Made by a program: the position numbers and the translations under genes. The notes beneath the pieces are model-generated. The model saw nothing but the letters and a program-made list of their open reading frames with translations. It did no database searches and was not told where the DNA came from. This document shows positions 12,147 to 25,055 of a stretch of DNA of 64,000 nucleotides, piece by piece (the first letter of the stretch is position 1; each line of letters begins with the position of its first letter). Origin of the DNA: Daldinia sp. FL1419 (lineage: Eukaryota; Ascomycota; Sordariomycetes; Xylariales; Hypoxylaceae); NCBI GenBank assembly GCA_025201765.1, contig MU623351.1, positions 248,001 to 312,000 of the forward strand, given 5' to 3'.

Positions 12147-13818
12147 ATGGTAGGTGTACCTAGATCTAAGCGATGCCAACGTTGTAAACGCATCAAAACC
12201 AAGGTGAGAATAAACCTCCCTAAGCAAATCAAGGCTAGACTAATCGTAAACGTCTATCCTATATTTAGTGCGACGAGAAGTGGCCGACATGCACGCCATG
12301 CCTGCGTGCCGGGGTTGTCTGCTCTGGCCCTCCCACACTGACCAAGTTTATCCATACCAGCTCCAGCGACTCGGCCACTGATGAAGCGAGAGGGAACGAG
12401 GGTGCAACAAACCAGATCACTAGGCGTGGAAATACAGCCGGCAACTTAGAGACCATCCGTCAACGAGGACTGCCGGGCGGAGCGTCATTTGGTCAATTCC
12501 GCTTTGCTCCAGATGGACCACGGAAAAACCTGACAACCGTAGCGGAGCGTGTAAGTGCTCGTCTAGTTGGATATCTCTCCCACGAAAATGCCCCGTGGGA
12601 TGTGTTGACCGTTTGTGGATACACCAAATACCTCCCGGTTAGATTGATAGAAAGTGCCGCATTAAGGGACTCGGTCGCTTTGATGGTTACTACTTGGGTC
12701 AACTCACGACGAGATTTCAAGTCAACTCCGCTCATCGATTCAGGCCTTTATGGCAAAGCACTTAGGACTCTTCAGCGTGCCATAAACGACCCTCAGGAGC
12801 AGCTCAAGAGCGAAACACTAGCTGCTGCAACTATCCTAGAACGGCTTGAACTTGTATTTGATACCCAGCGTCTATATCATCGATCACGCCACTGGGAAGG
12901 AATCCAAAGTTTGATGATAAAGCGAGGCCCACCGGATCCTCAAGATCCCTTGGACGTCCATCTGATGCTTGAGAATCATGCGGCATTAGTAAGTGCCCTG
13001 ACCTTTCCTAGAAATCATGTGCTCAATTAACTGGATCCATGTAGGTATCACATTGGATTGTCGAGGGTGGCGAAAATTTCTATTTAAGCTCGCCATGGAA
13101 AGAAGCAATCCAACAATCGGCCCAGACTATTCAAAACACTACCGCCAACGGACAGAGCGATACCTATAGGATAGGCTTCTTTTATGGACATTGGCCCGGC
13201 CTCGTCCAGGGTTTTCGACTCGTTTCTAGTGACCCGGATGTGAACTCTCAACAAATACAGGCTCTGGCCCTTCATAGTAAAGTCGCGGGCTTGGCCGCGG
13301 AGGCCGTATATGAAGGCGAACCAATCCTGTCAAGACTACGAAGCGCAGGCCGTATACTTGAGGAAGCGGATCCTGAGTCACCGGTTGGTGCAAAGTACCA
13401 CTTTGGCAACTTATATTCAATGATGGTATTTATATCATACATTATGATACAAACTGTATTCAATCGAATGCTTTACAATTTGAATGTCATTCTAGGGCAG
13501 CCCAATGCGTCTCTGGAAGTAGAGCATAAATATCTCTGCAGACAAATGTGGATGTGCATCCCATTTGTAAGAAGCTTGGGGATCGTAACGACTATCATAT
13601 TTGTCCCTCAACTGTATCTGTCGTATGAAGGGGCGAGTGGAGATGAGAAGGAGTACCTCCTTGACATCATTATGGAAATAGTAACATATAGGGGACAGGG
13701 TAGATACAGTAGGGATAGACGAGTTATGGAACCTTTTGTACTTAATGCAGCAGAAGCGATGGTGGGTCGAAGTCCCTTCGCCACGAGTATCCCCTCATCA
13801 CGGCAGAATGCTGCTTAG
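12147..13818 (+). CDS. Zn2Cys6 fungal transcription factor (Fungal_trans_2 type)
   Basis: Exons 12147-12203, 12269-12988 and 13045-13818 give 516 residues, with all junctions between codons. Intron 1 (GTGAGA...ATATTTAG) splits the zinc cluster and intron 2 (GTAAGT...CATGTAG) falls in the middle domain. The joined N-terminus shows the binuclear cluster with Cys at about 10, 13, 20, 27, 30 and 37 (C-x2-C-x6-C-x6-C-x2-C-x6-C), preceded by GVPRSK, a usual start for this class. The remainder is a helical regulatory domain of the Fungal_trans_2 type (class from overall pattern). It is a DNA-binding regulator in the nucleus; its target genes are not known. The nearest genes are a divergent GT69 2.6 kb upstream and a convergent GPI-anchored protein gene downstream. 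The first exon of only 19 codons makes this gene easy to mis-start at 12602. Confidence 0.87.
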
Positions 13819-14226
13819 GTAGAGTTAAAAGCCACGGGAGTCAACATGTTTTTGGAGGATATCATGTTTATAAGTTATTAGGGGTACATGCCCTCGCTAT
13901 CTTGTACCTATTATAATCTCACTATTCACCGCTCCAAATTAACTTTATATAGAATAAGTGTTAGCCAAGTACTCTTATTTCATAGGTAACCTCAAAGTTT
14001 AATCAAAAGGGAGGATATTTTATGTGTTTAAATCTAATAATAAGCTGTAAAGGAAAGTAGAGATATACTAAAATATAATTACTCGGGCAACTTCTCACGC
14101 AAATCCAAGGGTTGGAATATCATTACAGCCGGTCCTTCGTGCCGACTAAACAAACAGAAAAGTCCATACACCGCTCCTTGCGGATGTGTCCATTCCTCAA
14201 AGGTAATTTCAATCCTCCTGGTTTCT
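13819..14226. other. Convergent intergenic spacer
   Basis: AT-rich spacer of 0.4 kb between the 3' ends of the regulator gene and the GPI-anchored protein gene. Nothing else is recognised. Confidence 0.6.
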
Positions 14227-14861
14227 TTAAAGTTGGGAAGCAATAGCGGGAATGGCAGCCAGAGCAGCTACCATGGCGAGCATCACCTTATTGCCTTCCA
14301 TAATGGTAGCTCCAGAATGCGAGGTAGAATCAGACGAAGAGTCGGAGGAGGTGGATGAGCCTGGAGCCGAGTCAGAGCTAGTGGAACTAGGGGTAGAAGA
14401 GGCCGTAGAGGATGGTGATGAACCAGATTGAGAGGCCGTCGTACCAGAAATCGCATCTTGGACCTTTTGGTCGTAGTCCTAGGCGACGAGAGTTAGTAAC
14501 TTGAGAGATAAGGTACTCGGACGGGTTAGAAGTATATACGTACAGGGTCATCAACAGATATCTTGGTCTTGCAGGTGCCAATAGCGTTCCCACAGAGCCC
14601 AACACCCTGACAGTCGCCACTGTTGCCCTGGTCGGTAATACAGCAATCAACATGGTTTTCACCGCTAACGATGGAATAGCCGGGGCAACATTTGTTGTTG
14701 GATATAAGAGTTTGCCCGGAGGGGCAAGTTCCCTAGGAGAGTAATTGGGTTAGTCTGGAATTGCTGGTACCTACTAGGTATGCTGTGAAGCTACTCACTG
14801 TGATCTTCGCGGCGCTAGACACACCGAGGACGGCAAATAAGATAGCAGAGTAGGCGACCAT
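14227..14861 (-). CDS. Secreted Cys-rich GPI-anchored protein, 167 aa
   Basis: Three exons on the minus strand: 14861-14799, 14732-14544 and 14478-14227. All junctions lie between codons and have good signals (GTGAGT...CTCCTAG and GTACGT...TACTAACTCTCGTCGCCTAG, the latter with a textbook branch site). The 21-codon first exon is a signal peptide (MVAYSAILFAVLGVSSA). Exon 2 holds eight Cys in 63 residues, including two CC pairs (NNKCCPGY and VDCC), consistent with four disulfides. Exon 3 is Ser/Thr-rich for about 55 residues and ends in a hydrophobic segment after MEGNKV, the usual layout of a GPI-attachment signal. The product is expected at the plasma membrane or cell wall. Similar small proteins are widespread in plant- and insect-associated fungi; adhesion, wall or effector-like roles are all possible and none is shown here. 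Confidence 0.82.
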
Positions 14862-17696
14862 TTTGAAGTATACGGGGTGTATACTAATTATGAGGTTATT
14901 GGCGAGTGGAAAGGCTTCTTTTGTTTTGGAGTGTTTGAATACAGTGGTACAGTGGTAGTGAGTTTCTGTTGGTGTAGCGAAGTTGACAGTATGTGTGTCT
15001 GCTTCAATTTCCGACGAGGGAATAGATGCACCTTATATACCTCTCATTTCCATCTAGATTATGGATTCTATATCGCATATAGCTAGGCACTTATTGTCAG
15101 CTACTCAGACAACCAGCCCACCCCTACCCATACAAGCTCATCAAAGAACAAACGCAGCAGGGGACCTATAGAATCAAGCGATCGTTGCATTCAGTTCTGT
15201 AAATAGCTACCAATCGTCAAGACGGAATATGCCTATTACCAAGAAATCTACCAAAGAGAATAGGGGCATGCTATATGGACCGCCTTTAACTTCCGAAAAG
15301 GGATAGAATTTCAGCATTGGTTCGGAGACCCACCAGGCCGCCGTGCGGCTGAACCCCGACACACGACGGAGACCATGACTGCCTCTTTTTGATAGGGAAT
15401 AAGATACAGCCTTGTGTTAGCGTCACATTATACATCGAGTAAGATTCTAGATATACTAATTAAAAAAAGACTTAACTGGGAATATGCTGCGATTGTAACT
15501 ATGTTTGTTGCAAGGCTTTTCCTGCTGATCCTATGGCACATAAATGCCCAAGTAAAACAATGCAGAAGCTCCGAAGGCCAATTAAGCTACACATCCAATC
15601 TCCCCATTGCCATCCTAATCTCTAATTTGGCCTTGAAAGAAATAGTTCGGATATCTAGACATCTTGTTTTATTAACATATTCATTCTTCGTTGGTTTTCT
15701 AGGCTAGATTTATGAAAGAGTAATAAGTTCTCAGGCGAATAGAACGTTATACTAAAAAGGAATAAAAAAATATAGTGAACAACTCTGAAACTAAAACGTA
15801 TATGACAGTTACGTACCTACCCATCAGGAACATGTGAATGGGTTTTCAGATCTCTTCTTCTCAGAACAATGTTTAGCGCATCCGCAAGACGAAAGAATGT
15901 CTGTGCGCACCCCTATTTTATGTCTAGTTGCAAGATATTCCTTAATATTCTTAACCACCTTAGGTATTCTAAATTATTGCTATTTTCTGCTCGCGGATGA
16001 TGGCGCATCTCAAAGAGGTTTTATGGGAACTGGCGAGTGCTCGAATAACAGGTTTGTGTTGCTAAAGCGGGAGTAAGAAGTGAGACTACAATTCTATGTA
16101 CAGCGGGAGGCTATGATCTCATAGTTGAATAATTGATAATATCGTGTTTTTTTTTTCGAACTGGATGCTTTTACGTGTATTGTATTAATACAGCAGCTTG
16201 CTTCAATAATGCCAAGGCATGTATTCTGCTGCCGAAAGACCCTTGTTTCAAATTCTGGAAATGTCTTCGAATTTATTTTATACATGAGGTTATATAAAAG
16301 TTGATAGAGTTTGTAAAGGGGATGTATTGTGTGGTATAAAATATGCGGAGGGGTACATAGGTAGATTCGTAAGCATCTCCCTTGGGTTGGAATGCACCTC
16401 AAACCAACCATTTTCTACACAACCAAAAATAGAGTTATTAAAATATCATTCAAACTGCTATAAGAATAATAATATCCAGGTGATTCTGGCCATCCATTTT
16501 CAAGTTTTACTTTTATGTTGAGGTTGAAGAGTTTTGGTAGAATCTTAGTAAGTGCACATAGAGTCCGAATACTTCTCGAGGTTTTATATCTGACTTTCCG
16601 CGCTCAACTTACCGGGGAAGTACAGTGATTATAATAGTATCACAGAATTTCAGGCTTCCAAGCAACGGTGATGGGTACCTGGAATTTATACACAGAGGTT
16701 ACCTTGGGTATACTGACAATCTCCGGGATTGACGCGATTATTTCCCGTGGCAAATATTTGGACCGGTAGACCCAAGGCAAACTTGAGTCATCGCCTGTTA
16801 TCAGTCCTCTATACGGGTGCCAAACTAGGTGAAAGTCGGGAAAATAATAACCCTTCATAGGAGTTTCATGGTACTCCGTAGGTACTCCAGGTTCGAGGGA
16901 CCAAATTTGTTCCGACTTGGGTCTTCATCTTTGTTTTGAGCCCTCTCCTTATATAATCCACTCCGACGCCTTCAAACATGATATATGCTACTTTAGTTTA
17001 TACCTTTCTATGATATTGTTAGTTTAGCTAATTAGATTCTGTGAGTCGTTACAGAGGTCAGACTGATTAGAAGAAAATGGTTGTTGGCTTGGTTATTTGC
17101 TGGGCCACAACGATACATATCGGTGTTGAATAGTATGCCCTCTTTTTACAATGTAAGGACAATCTTTAATATTTCAATAATAGCAGTAGTTAATCAACTA
17201 TTAATGCGGTATTCTAACCGGCGTTTTAACGCGTTGTTGCCTGTTTGGCAGTGATCGTGTGAGCATATCTTGTAATGGGGAAAGTTGATATTCGATGGGG
17301 ATGACTTGATGTTGTATTCTGTAGGGTTTTTGATATGCTTCTCCCATTTACTGGTATTACCTAATCCCTCCCCGCCATTAGGAGAAGATTATTCGAACTA
17401 ATATGCCCTACCAGCGTTACTTAATCACCAGTTAAATAGTGGACCAATTACGCCCGACGAGTTACTGAAATATTGTATTTATGGTGTTGAAAATCATGTT
17501 GTGTGTGAATCGTGTTATAGATTGCAAATTCTTGTTTGGGTTAGTCGAGGTCCATAATAGAGACATCTGCCTTGGAACTATGCCCATTGCTGCCTATTAT
17601 CATCATCAAATGCGACCCGTGCGTCACGAGTTTATAATCTCCCTGATATCTTGAAAGTATTTACTGTTAACCAAGTGTGGAATTACGTCTGCAACA
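14862..17696. other. Divergent intergenic region, 2.8 kb, no gene seen
   Basis: AT-rich DNA between the GPI-protein start and the second Zn2Cys6 regulator. A GC-richer patch at about 15285-15385 contains a short GCCGCCGTGCGGC hairpin. Frames of 60-105 codons exist but have atypical composition, no introns of good quality and no recognisable motif. Confidence 0.5.
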
Positions 17697-19938
17697 ATGT
17701 CTCAAGCTTCGGATAGTGCTGACTTGCGTGGTCGCCGCTCTGGTAAATCGGGGGCTGAAATTCCACAACTAAGCTGCGAGCTATGTCGGTATGACTTGAT
17801 AATAAGTCTGTTACCTAAGTCCATACTAACTAAGTCGATAATAGGAAGAGAAAGGTCAAATGCGACAAATCAAACCCATGTTCTAATTGCGTAAAGGCGG
17901 ATGTTGTTTGCATCCCTATCCATCGCAAGCGCTTACCCCGTGGTCGCCATACCCACCCCCGGTCACTCACAACACTTAATACTGGTGATGAGTTGATGTC
18001 CCGGATACGAAACTTGGAGGCTCTGGCTTCTAATATAAGTGAATTAAAGGATACTTCATCGAAACCTGGGCTGTCGACTCCAGCTAGCCCTGACGTCGGC
18101 GCAGATACTGAGAACGATGTCGGGTGGCAATTCTGGGCTCAGATCGCGGACGAGGTAGTTTTGTATCCTGCTAAGACAGAACGTCGCTGACCATTGTCAT
18201 ATAGGTAGAAGGTCTCCGTGATATCGTCGGCGGCGCTTCGGATGACGAGGATAGTGTTTGGTCGACCCCAAACTCTTCGTTCACCTCGAACTTGAAGGCG
18301 ATCGGTGTTGGCTCCTCCAATTATGGTAGCACCCCAACGATTAACGTTCGCCTTCTAAGAGACCCTATTGTGATATCTCAGCTCTGCGAAGTTTTCCTCC
18401 GCCAAGTGGACCCCATCATCAAAATTCTACACCGGCCGTCTCTCAGCAAATTTATGCAAAGCGGCCAGCGCTATCTAGGATATGATGCGAACCATCTATC
18501 TACGACGTGCTTAAGCTCGGCCGTCTGTTTTTCTGCTGTGGCAAGTATGACGGAAGAACAGTGCCAGAAAATGTTCAATATGGGAAAGACTACAGTGATG
18601 TCACAATTTAGGGCAGCTTGTGAAGCTGCTCTTGAAAGTTCAGAGCTGTTGACAACGGGTGATGCTACTGTTCTACAAGCCTTCGTGTTATATCTCTTCG
18701 CTAGGCGAACTGAAGACTCAAGTCGTGCCGTCTGGACCATGATTGCGCTGGCCGTCCGGGTAGCGAAAGCCCTTTCGATCCACCAAACAAAGGCGGAGTC
18801 TTTTTTCAATCGGCAGATGAGACGACGATTATGGTTTACCGTGTGCTTATTAGACCTTCAGGGATCGTTTGAGCAAGCTACTGAGCCACTCATCGGAATC
18901 GATGAAATACCTTCGGAACTCCCTGTTAATATTAACGATTCCGAGTTTGATGTTGATACACCGGGGGAAATTCCGAGCAGAGATGGTATGACCGACATGA
19001 CTTTTGCTCTTGTCACATACCATTCACAGATAAGCGGACGACTTCTGAATTTTCATGGCAAAGAGGCCGATAGACTCAATTGGGAAGAACGAGAGAGGCA
19101 CGCTTCGCTTTTCGAACAACAGATTCTGAATCTATTGAAATTCTGCGATCCAGAATCAAGCGCGTACGCATGGTTCACCTTCCATGGGGCACAGTCGTTA
19201 GTAGCATCTATGCGTCTTGCAGCTCTGAGGCCGTTACATCGCGTCGCAAATCAACCTTCTTCCCGCGGAAAGTTTACAGATACGCTAAACGATGCCCTAA
19301 AGACTTTGGATAACGTGCATCTGATTAGAACTAGCCCGCGAGGAGAAGGCTTCAGATGGTACGTGGTAGTTCAGTGGCACGCGCTTGCGAGCGCCATCGC
19401 AGAGTGTTATATCAGCGCGGACGTTGCAACGCTTCAGACTGCTTGGCCGATAATCGAAAGAGCGTTCGAGCATCACAAGACAGATATCGAAACTTATCGT
19501 CGGGGAATGCTGAAAAAGCCGTTGGGGAGACTGATGATGCAGGCTAGAAAGAGGATCGGCGCCCTTTTAGGCGATCAGAATTCTCTTCAGGGGTCACTGC
19601 AGCCTTCGCTGAGCACGGACCAAGCGGATTATAACCCGCATTCAGGATCATCAGATCCCACAGCGACCAACATAGAATTTAACCCGATGGACTTTTCTAT
19701 GGGCCAACTCGATCCTCAACTTTCTCTAGATTTCGATTTCACTGGGACAAACCTGTTTCCACCTTTTGATACTTCAACGATGGTCGATCCATCGATGTCA
19801 TCATGGTCTGTGCCGCATATACCTCACGATCAAACCCCGGCGGGAATTGGTGGCTCTTCCGAAGACGTATCTTGGAAAACATGGGAAGAGTTTCTCTCTG
19901 AGCTCTCTTTTGGTGACCCGGCCGGGCATCCTTTGTAG
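17697..19938 (+). CDS. Zn2Cys6 fungal transcription factor with Fungal_trans domain, 711 aa
   Basis: Exons 17697-17788, 17845-18154 and 18205-19938 are read. The first junction splits the Arg codon that follows the second Cys of the zinc cluster; the second is between codons (GAG then GTA). The joined protein has Cys at about 27, 30, 37, 43, 46 and 53 (C-x2-C-x6-C-x5-C-x2-C-x6-C). This is followed by a basic HRKRLPRGRH linker and a short leucine-zipper-like helix (LMSRIRNLEALASNISELKD). From about residue 160 the Fungal_trans-type middle homology region is present (FLRQVDPIIKILHRPSL, FCLL-type and WRLWFTVCLLDLQ-like segments). The C-terminus is acidic and aromatic, like an activation domain. 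The next gene in the same direction, 0.9 kb on, is a DHA1 transporter; a regulator and efflux pump pair is a reasonable inference. Confidence 0.9.
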
Positions 19939-20798
19939 TGTGTGTCTATTAAGGAAGAGCGTACGAATTTATTCATTTTCGTTTATCGCACACGGCGATC
20001 TAGGAACGGCATGACAATTGGAGGAAATACTAGTATTTACCTACCCTCTAAATAACTATTACTGTCTTTATATGAGGCCGCAAATTGCAAGTATAGTTCT
20101 TGTTGTATTATATCGAGGATACCCAACAACAATTTGAATCTCTATTATTCTGGAATAAGCTCTTATGACGGTGTTGAGCCGAGTTTACGTCGCAGGATCC
20201 AACATAGGTTCGACGTTATAAGTAAACATCTATTAAGATACCTCTTAGGGGCATGATTTTCCTTCTATAATCCAAAGCAAGTAAGAGCTAGGCTATCCAA
20301 CAAGTCGTCTTAATTTAGTTGGATTTTTAGCTTAATAACTGAGGCACACAATAAGGCTTTTTGGAAATAGCTTTTGCGGGATACCTTGGAGAGCACGCAG
20401 AATTCTTTAGCCAGATGATACCGACAACGTAATGAAGACATTCCAATTTGCGATTAATCACTCACCTACTACTTGAGCACGATAATCTAACAGTGGGTAT
20501 GGTTAATTGGACTACTGAGAACTATTTGGAGCGGTCCCTGGTAACGGGTTTTAGCGGCCGCTTCAAAAGCCGGTCGTCAAAACCCGAGGAATTTTGTAAA
20601 CTCCAGCCCGACATTCGACATGGCCATCGAACAAACGATAGAATACTTCGATCAAGAGAAATCTTACTTCAACCTCTTCCCTTAGTACTGTAGTACCTTT
20701 GACCTCCGTAAATCTCTTTAAATGGATCACCGTGGACGCCGAGAGGCCGCTGGGCCAAAAGTGCTCGGAATATGTGGACTTGAATTTACAGATACAAA
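19939..20798. other. Intergenic region upstream of the DHA1 transporter
   Basis: 0.86 kb between two genes in the same direction. It should contain the 3' region of the regulator and the transporter promoter. An ATG at 20722 opens a frame that closes at about 20825, so it is not used as a start. Nothing else is recognised. Confidence 0.5.
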
Positions 20799-22600
20799 AT
20801 GTGCTTTTCTACCATTTACTTGATTCTAAAGACAAGGAAGGGAGCAAAGCTTGCCACAAATTTACAGCCAGTTGAGCCAGTCATTCAGCGTCACGATTCC
20901 ATACAATTACCTAACCCCCTTCGATATGATCGAGATACCGAGAATAGAAATCACAAAAACTACGACTCTTCTTCCAAGAATGAGGTTCTAGAGCCTGATT
21001 ATACTGCAACAGGGGCCTCTGCCGGTCAAGGAAATGACGTAGAGAAAGCGCCCACTGCCGAAGGCCGAGCGAGAGGTCAGGATCCTAATTTAGTAAATAC
21101 TTCTCAAGAAAAATCCCCTCTTAGTCGAACGAACCCGTTAACAAGCTTCGGTACAGGTAACATGGACCGGATTAGACGACCCCGACAACCCCAAGAACTG
21201 GCCAGCCAGAAGGAAATGGATAGTTACTATAATGGCATCAGCCTTCACATTTATCACACCCGTCTCCTCGTCAATGGTAGCGCCCGCTCTCGACGCCGTA
21301 AGCCGAGAGTTCGGCATGAAGACTCAAGTAGAGGCTTCACTCACTCTATCTATATTCGTCCTCGCATACGCCATTGGTCCCTTGTTCTTTGGGCCGCTTT
21401 CTGAAAGCTATGGTAGAGTGCCTGTACTTCTGCGCACGAATATTTTCTACATTGCATGGAATTTGGGCTGTGGTTTTGCTACTAGTGAAGCTCAGTTGTT
21501 GGTATTTCGATTTCTTGCCGGACTTGGCGGAAGTGCGCCGTTGGTAATCGGTGGTGGAGTAGTAAGGTTGGTCGGAACTGGTTATTTCCATTGTCTTGAT
21601 GATCGCTAACCTTTGACCAAGCGACTGCTGGGCCCCCGAACAGCGCGGAAAGGCCGTGGGGATCTACAGTTTAGCTCCCCTTATGGGACCAATAGCCGGA
21701 CCCGTCGTAGGGGGCTTTATCGCGGAGTATACTACATGGCGCTGGGTATTCTGGTCTACTAGTGCTGCCGGCGCCGTCGTTCAGATCCTAGGTTACTTCT
21801 TCCTGCCCGAAACGCATCATCCGACATTACTAAAGCATAAGAGAGATCGCTTAAAAAGGACCACAGGGAATAAAGACCTCTATACGGAACATGATAATGG
21901 CAAGAGTGTACTCTCTACTATCATTACTTCCTTTGGCAGACCCGCACGAATGCTATTAACACAGCCCATTGTCCAAGTCATCGCCCTCTACATGGCTTAC
22001 CTCTTCGGAATTCTTTACCTATTACTTGCAAGCTTCCCTTCTGTCTGGACAGACATATACCACGAGAGTATCGGTATTGGTGGCTTGAACTACATCTCCA
22101 TGGGCATTGGCTTTTTAATTGGCGCCCAGATTAATGCTCAAGTCAATGATAGGTTATACATCCAGTTCAAGAAAACCCATAACAACGAGGGACGTCCTGA
22201 ATTTCGCATCCCACCGATGTTCGTTGGTTCTGTGCTCATCCCGGCCGGCCTCTTCTGGTATGGTTGGAGTATCCAAGCACGAACACATTGGATACTGCCC
22301 AACATCGGCGTTGCCACATTCTCACTCGGCTCTATAATATGCACTCAGTCCATGCAGGCTTATATCATCGATAGTTATCCCCACTTTGCCGCATCTGGAC
22401 TCGCAGCTGCTGTCGTGCTGCGAAGTCTTGCAGGTTTTGGCTTTCCACTATTAGCTCCGTACATGTACGAGGCGTTGGACTATGGCTGGGGCACTAGTCT
22501 TTTGGGATTTGTTAGTATTGCCATAGGTATCCCCGCGCCGTGGATCTTTTGGCTGTACGGTGGCGCGTTACGTGCTGTATCTAAATATGCAGCAGGGTGA
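20799..22600 (+). CDS. Major facilitator, DHA1 drug:H+ antiporter type, about 560 aa
   Basis: Exons 20799-21092, 21157-21566 and 21622-22600 restore one frame. Intron 1 (GTAAAT...GGTACAG) joins DPNL to VTWTGLDDPDNPKNWP, the conserved entry to TM1. Intron 2 (GTTGGT...GACCAAG) splits a Ser codon and joins GGGVVS to DCWAPEQRGKAV. The N-terminal cytoplasmic region is about 100 residues. Twelve membrane segments follow, with the motif-A loop FGPLSESYGRVPVL, RFLAGLGGSAPL, and the antiporter segment MGPIAGPVVGGFI. These are the marks of the multidrug-type (DHA1, FLU1/Tpo1-like) plasma-membrane efflux family. The start at 20799 is the least certain point, since its first dozen residues look unlike a typical N-terminus; a start further downstream in exon 1 is possible. 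Confidence 0.88.
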
Positions 22601-25055
22601 ACTACGATTGTCACGGGTAGCACTCGACAATGTGGAGTATTGTATAATGTGGCAAGTGACTTCGTAGACTGTTACATATAAGAAGTTATATGATGAGTTC
22701 TAGGTATTGTTTATAATTAGGTACAGAGGAAACCTCGTCTATACTCACTTGGGGGATTTCATTGAATCATTCAAGGGGCTTATACTCAGACACCTACCCC
22801 TTTAACGGTTTACGCGCTCGGTATACTCCACTTTAGAATTACCTGACTGCTCGATTAGTCGGCACAGCTCCATAGGGCTAGCCGATAATGATGGGTTAGA
22901 GCTTTAATACGTTTGTTCCGTGTAACTAGCTACGTTCTAAAGTCGGTGTAAGAATGCGTTAAATCGATGAGGCCTAAGGTGAGTTGTAGAGCGTCGACAT
23001 ATATTGATGCTGTAAGACAACAAGTTAGCCATTTAAGCTTTATTCAAGCAGCTGCTAATGCATGGTACGTCTCACAAGATCCTGCGTGTCAGGAATCCTA
23101 GGTATATATGCAGTCGTAGATGGCTTCTCTGGCTCATAGGTGAGTATGCAAGAGGTAATAGACATAGTGATACAGCAGGGTTAATCAAAATCTTTTTTTT
23201 TTTAAATCTCATCAGGGATAGCTTCTACCGCGTATTTACTTTTAGGATTTGGGGCAATGAACTAATCGTGGTAGAAAAGTAAGTTGGGAAGTTTTAGCGA
23301 AGGATTGATGAAACGATTTATGCCGGACGGCTGGACGACGAAGCCGCATCACAGCAGGTGAGAGATATGTCGGAGGAAAGCGACTCCGAATGTAATGCCG
23401 TGCCATAAGCAGTTGCTTCATGAGGCTATTCCCAGGCGGAATGTATCGTATGACAAAGTCATATCGATAATGTTTATATTAATTATTACTTAAATAGGGC
23501 ATTATGAGGTATTATAAAGTATCATGCACGCATCGCCGGAGCATTATTTAAAGTTTTAAAGTATGTGCAGGTGGTACTTGAAGGCGAAATAGCCCTGTAA
23601 AACAGTAGAACAGGGGATTAACAAGCTAACTGGAAGGCGGGGGAGTAACTGAAATTGGCGGAATTAAGTATAAAATGGCCTGAATGGGTCACCGTAGTCA
23701 CGGTTGGTCCGAGCCCGGTAAAGAATAGGAATAGGGGTACCCACCTTCCTATAAAAGATTTAATTTGCCGATCTGGAAGAGGGAAGGATCTAGCGCTAAA
23801 AATCTATCCGTTAATCTCAACTTTATTACCTTCACCTTTTTTGGGTTTCTTTTTTTTCCCCTTTCCCTCCATACAACATAACAAAGTATTTCGAGTACTA
23901 CCGCGAGTGCTGATCATAACTCGTATTATGCCAGGCACCCAGGCACCATAATCGCATGCATCTTGTTTCGATGAAGAGCCTCAATATTCCTCAAGGTTCT
24001 TTGCCACTACATTGCAGATCTTAGATATTTCTTATATTTCAATTGACCCAGCGATCTGGATTCCATCGCTGATCTCAGCCCGAAGATAGAATGGGCTAGA
24101 CCTTCATCAGGCCCTCTCTTCAACTTAGACCCCATAAAGTTTCTGGCCTTACTGGACCCCGTATGCAAGCCCGGGCCACCGCAAGGGGATGACCATCCAG
24201 AAAAGTCTCTCAAGTAAAAATGTAGAGTGAAATGAGTACTGCTACAAGCGTACTAGTTGACCTTGAATTCAAGCTCGGTAAAGCAGCGGACCAAACTTGG
24301 CGACTCTTGGGGGCCCCGTACGCTTTTTACCAGTTCCACCAGTTCTACCAGTTTCGACCGTTCAAATAGATCATAATATGAGCTATGAGGCAGTCTAGAT
24401 ATTAGGTAGTACTGTTGGATGCAACAACGTGGCATGACTGACTTTCACCTGCTAGGCAGATTAAACCACTATCGGGTGCTTAGTAGGGGCGCCTCGGTCG
24501 ACGAATTAGCTGGCGACTTGTTTCTGAATGTCTCGTTCCAGGAGGGTCGGCGTTCGGCCCGATGACCTTGACAACCCCAGGATATACAGGATTATACACG
24601 GTGGAGTCGAGGACAAGTGTGTCGCGCGACTCTCATGGATAAGGTACCTTAACCTAACTTACCTGGTCATGGATTCCCTGTAGGTCTTTGTTCGGTTTTC
24701 AGAGATTCTATATTCGACATGTCTCTTTAATATGGCAGTTTGGATGCATATCACTTCTGACGCTCGGTGACTGCGGCCGCTTTGGAAATCATGTCGCGTT
24801 CTTAGTGCAACCACCGAGGTCCATTCGCGGAATACCCGTCCTTTAGTCCTAAACCGTGACTCTACTGCATTATGCTCCCACCATACTATCGCTTAGGTTA
24901 ACACTCCGTATCTCTTAACGCGACGAAAGTGAGGATATCGGACGCATCGCAAAAACTATCTAATACCATTCTTCTCGATTCAGTAACGTTGCAAAAAATA
25001 ATCAACTCTATCAATGCAACCAAAGCTATACTATAGCGAGTGCGGGGTGGTGTAG
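22601..25055. other. Gene-poor intergenic region, 2.5 kb
   Basis: No intact gene is seen. A T run (about 10) lies near 23192, and T/C-rich sequence with a TTTTTTTTCCCC-like run near 23850-23866. From about 24000 the base composition becomes more balanced and short open segments appear, possibly older decayed sequence leading into the relic noted at 25056. Confidence 0.4.
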
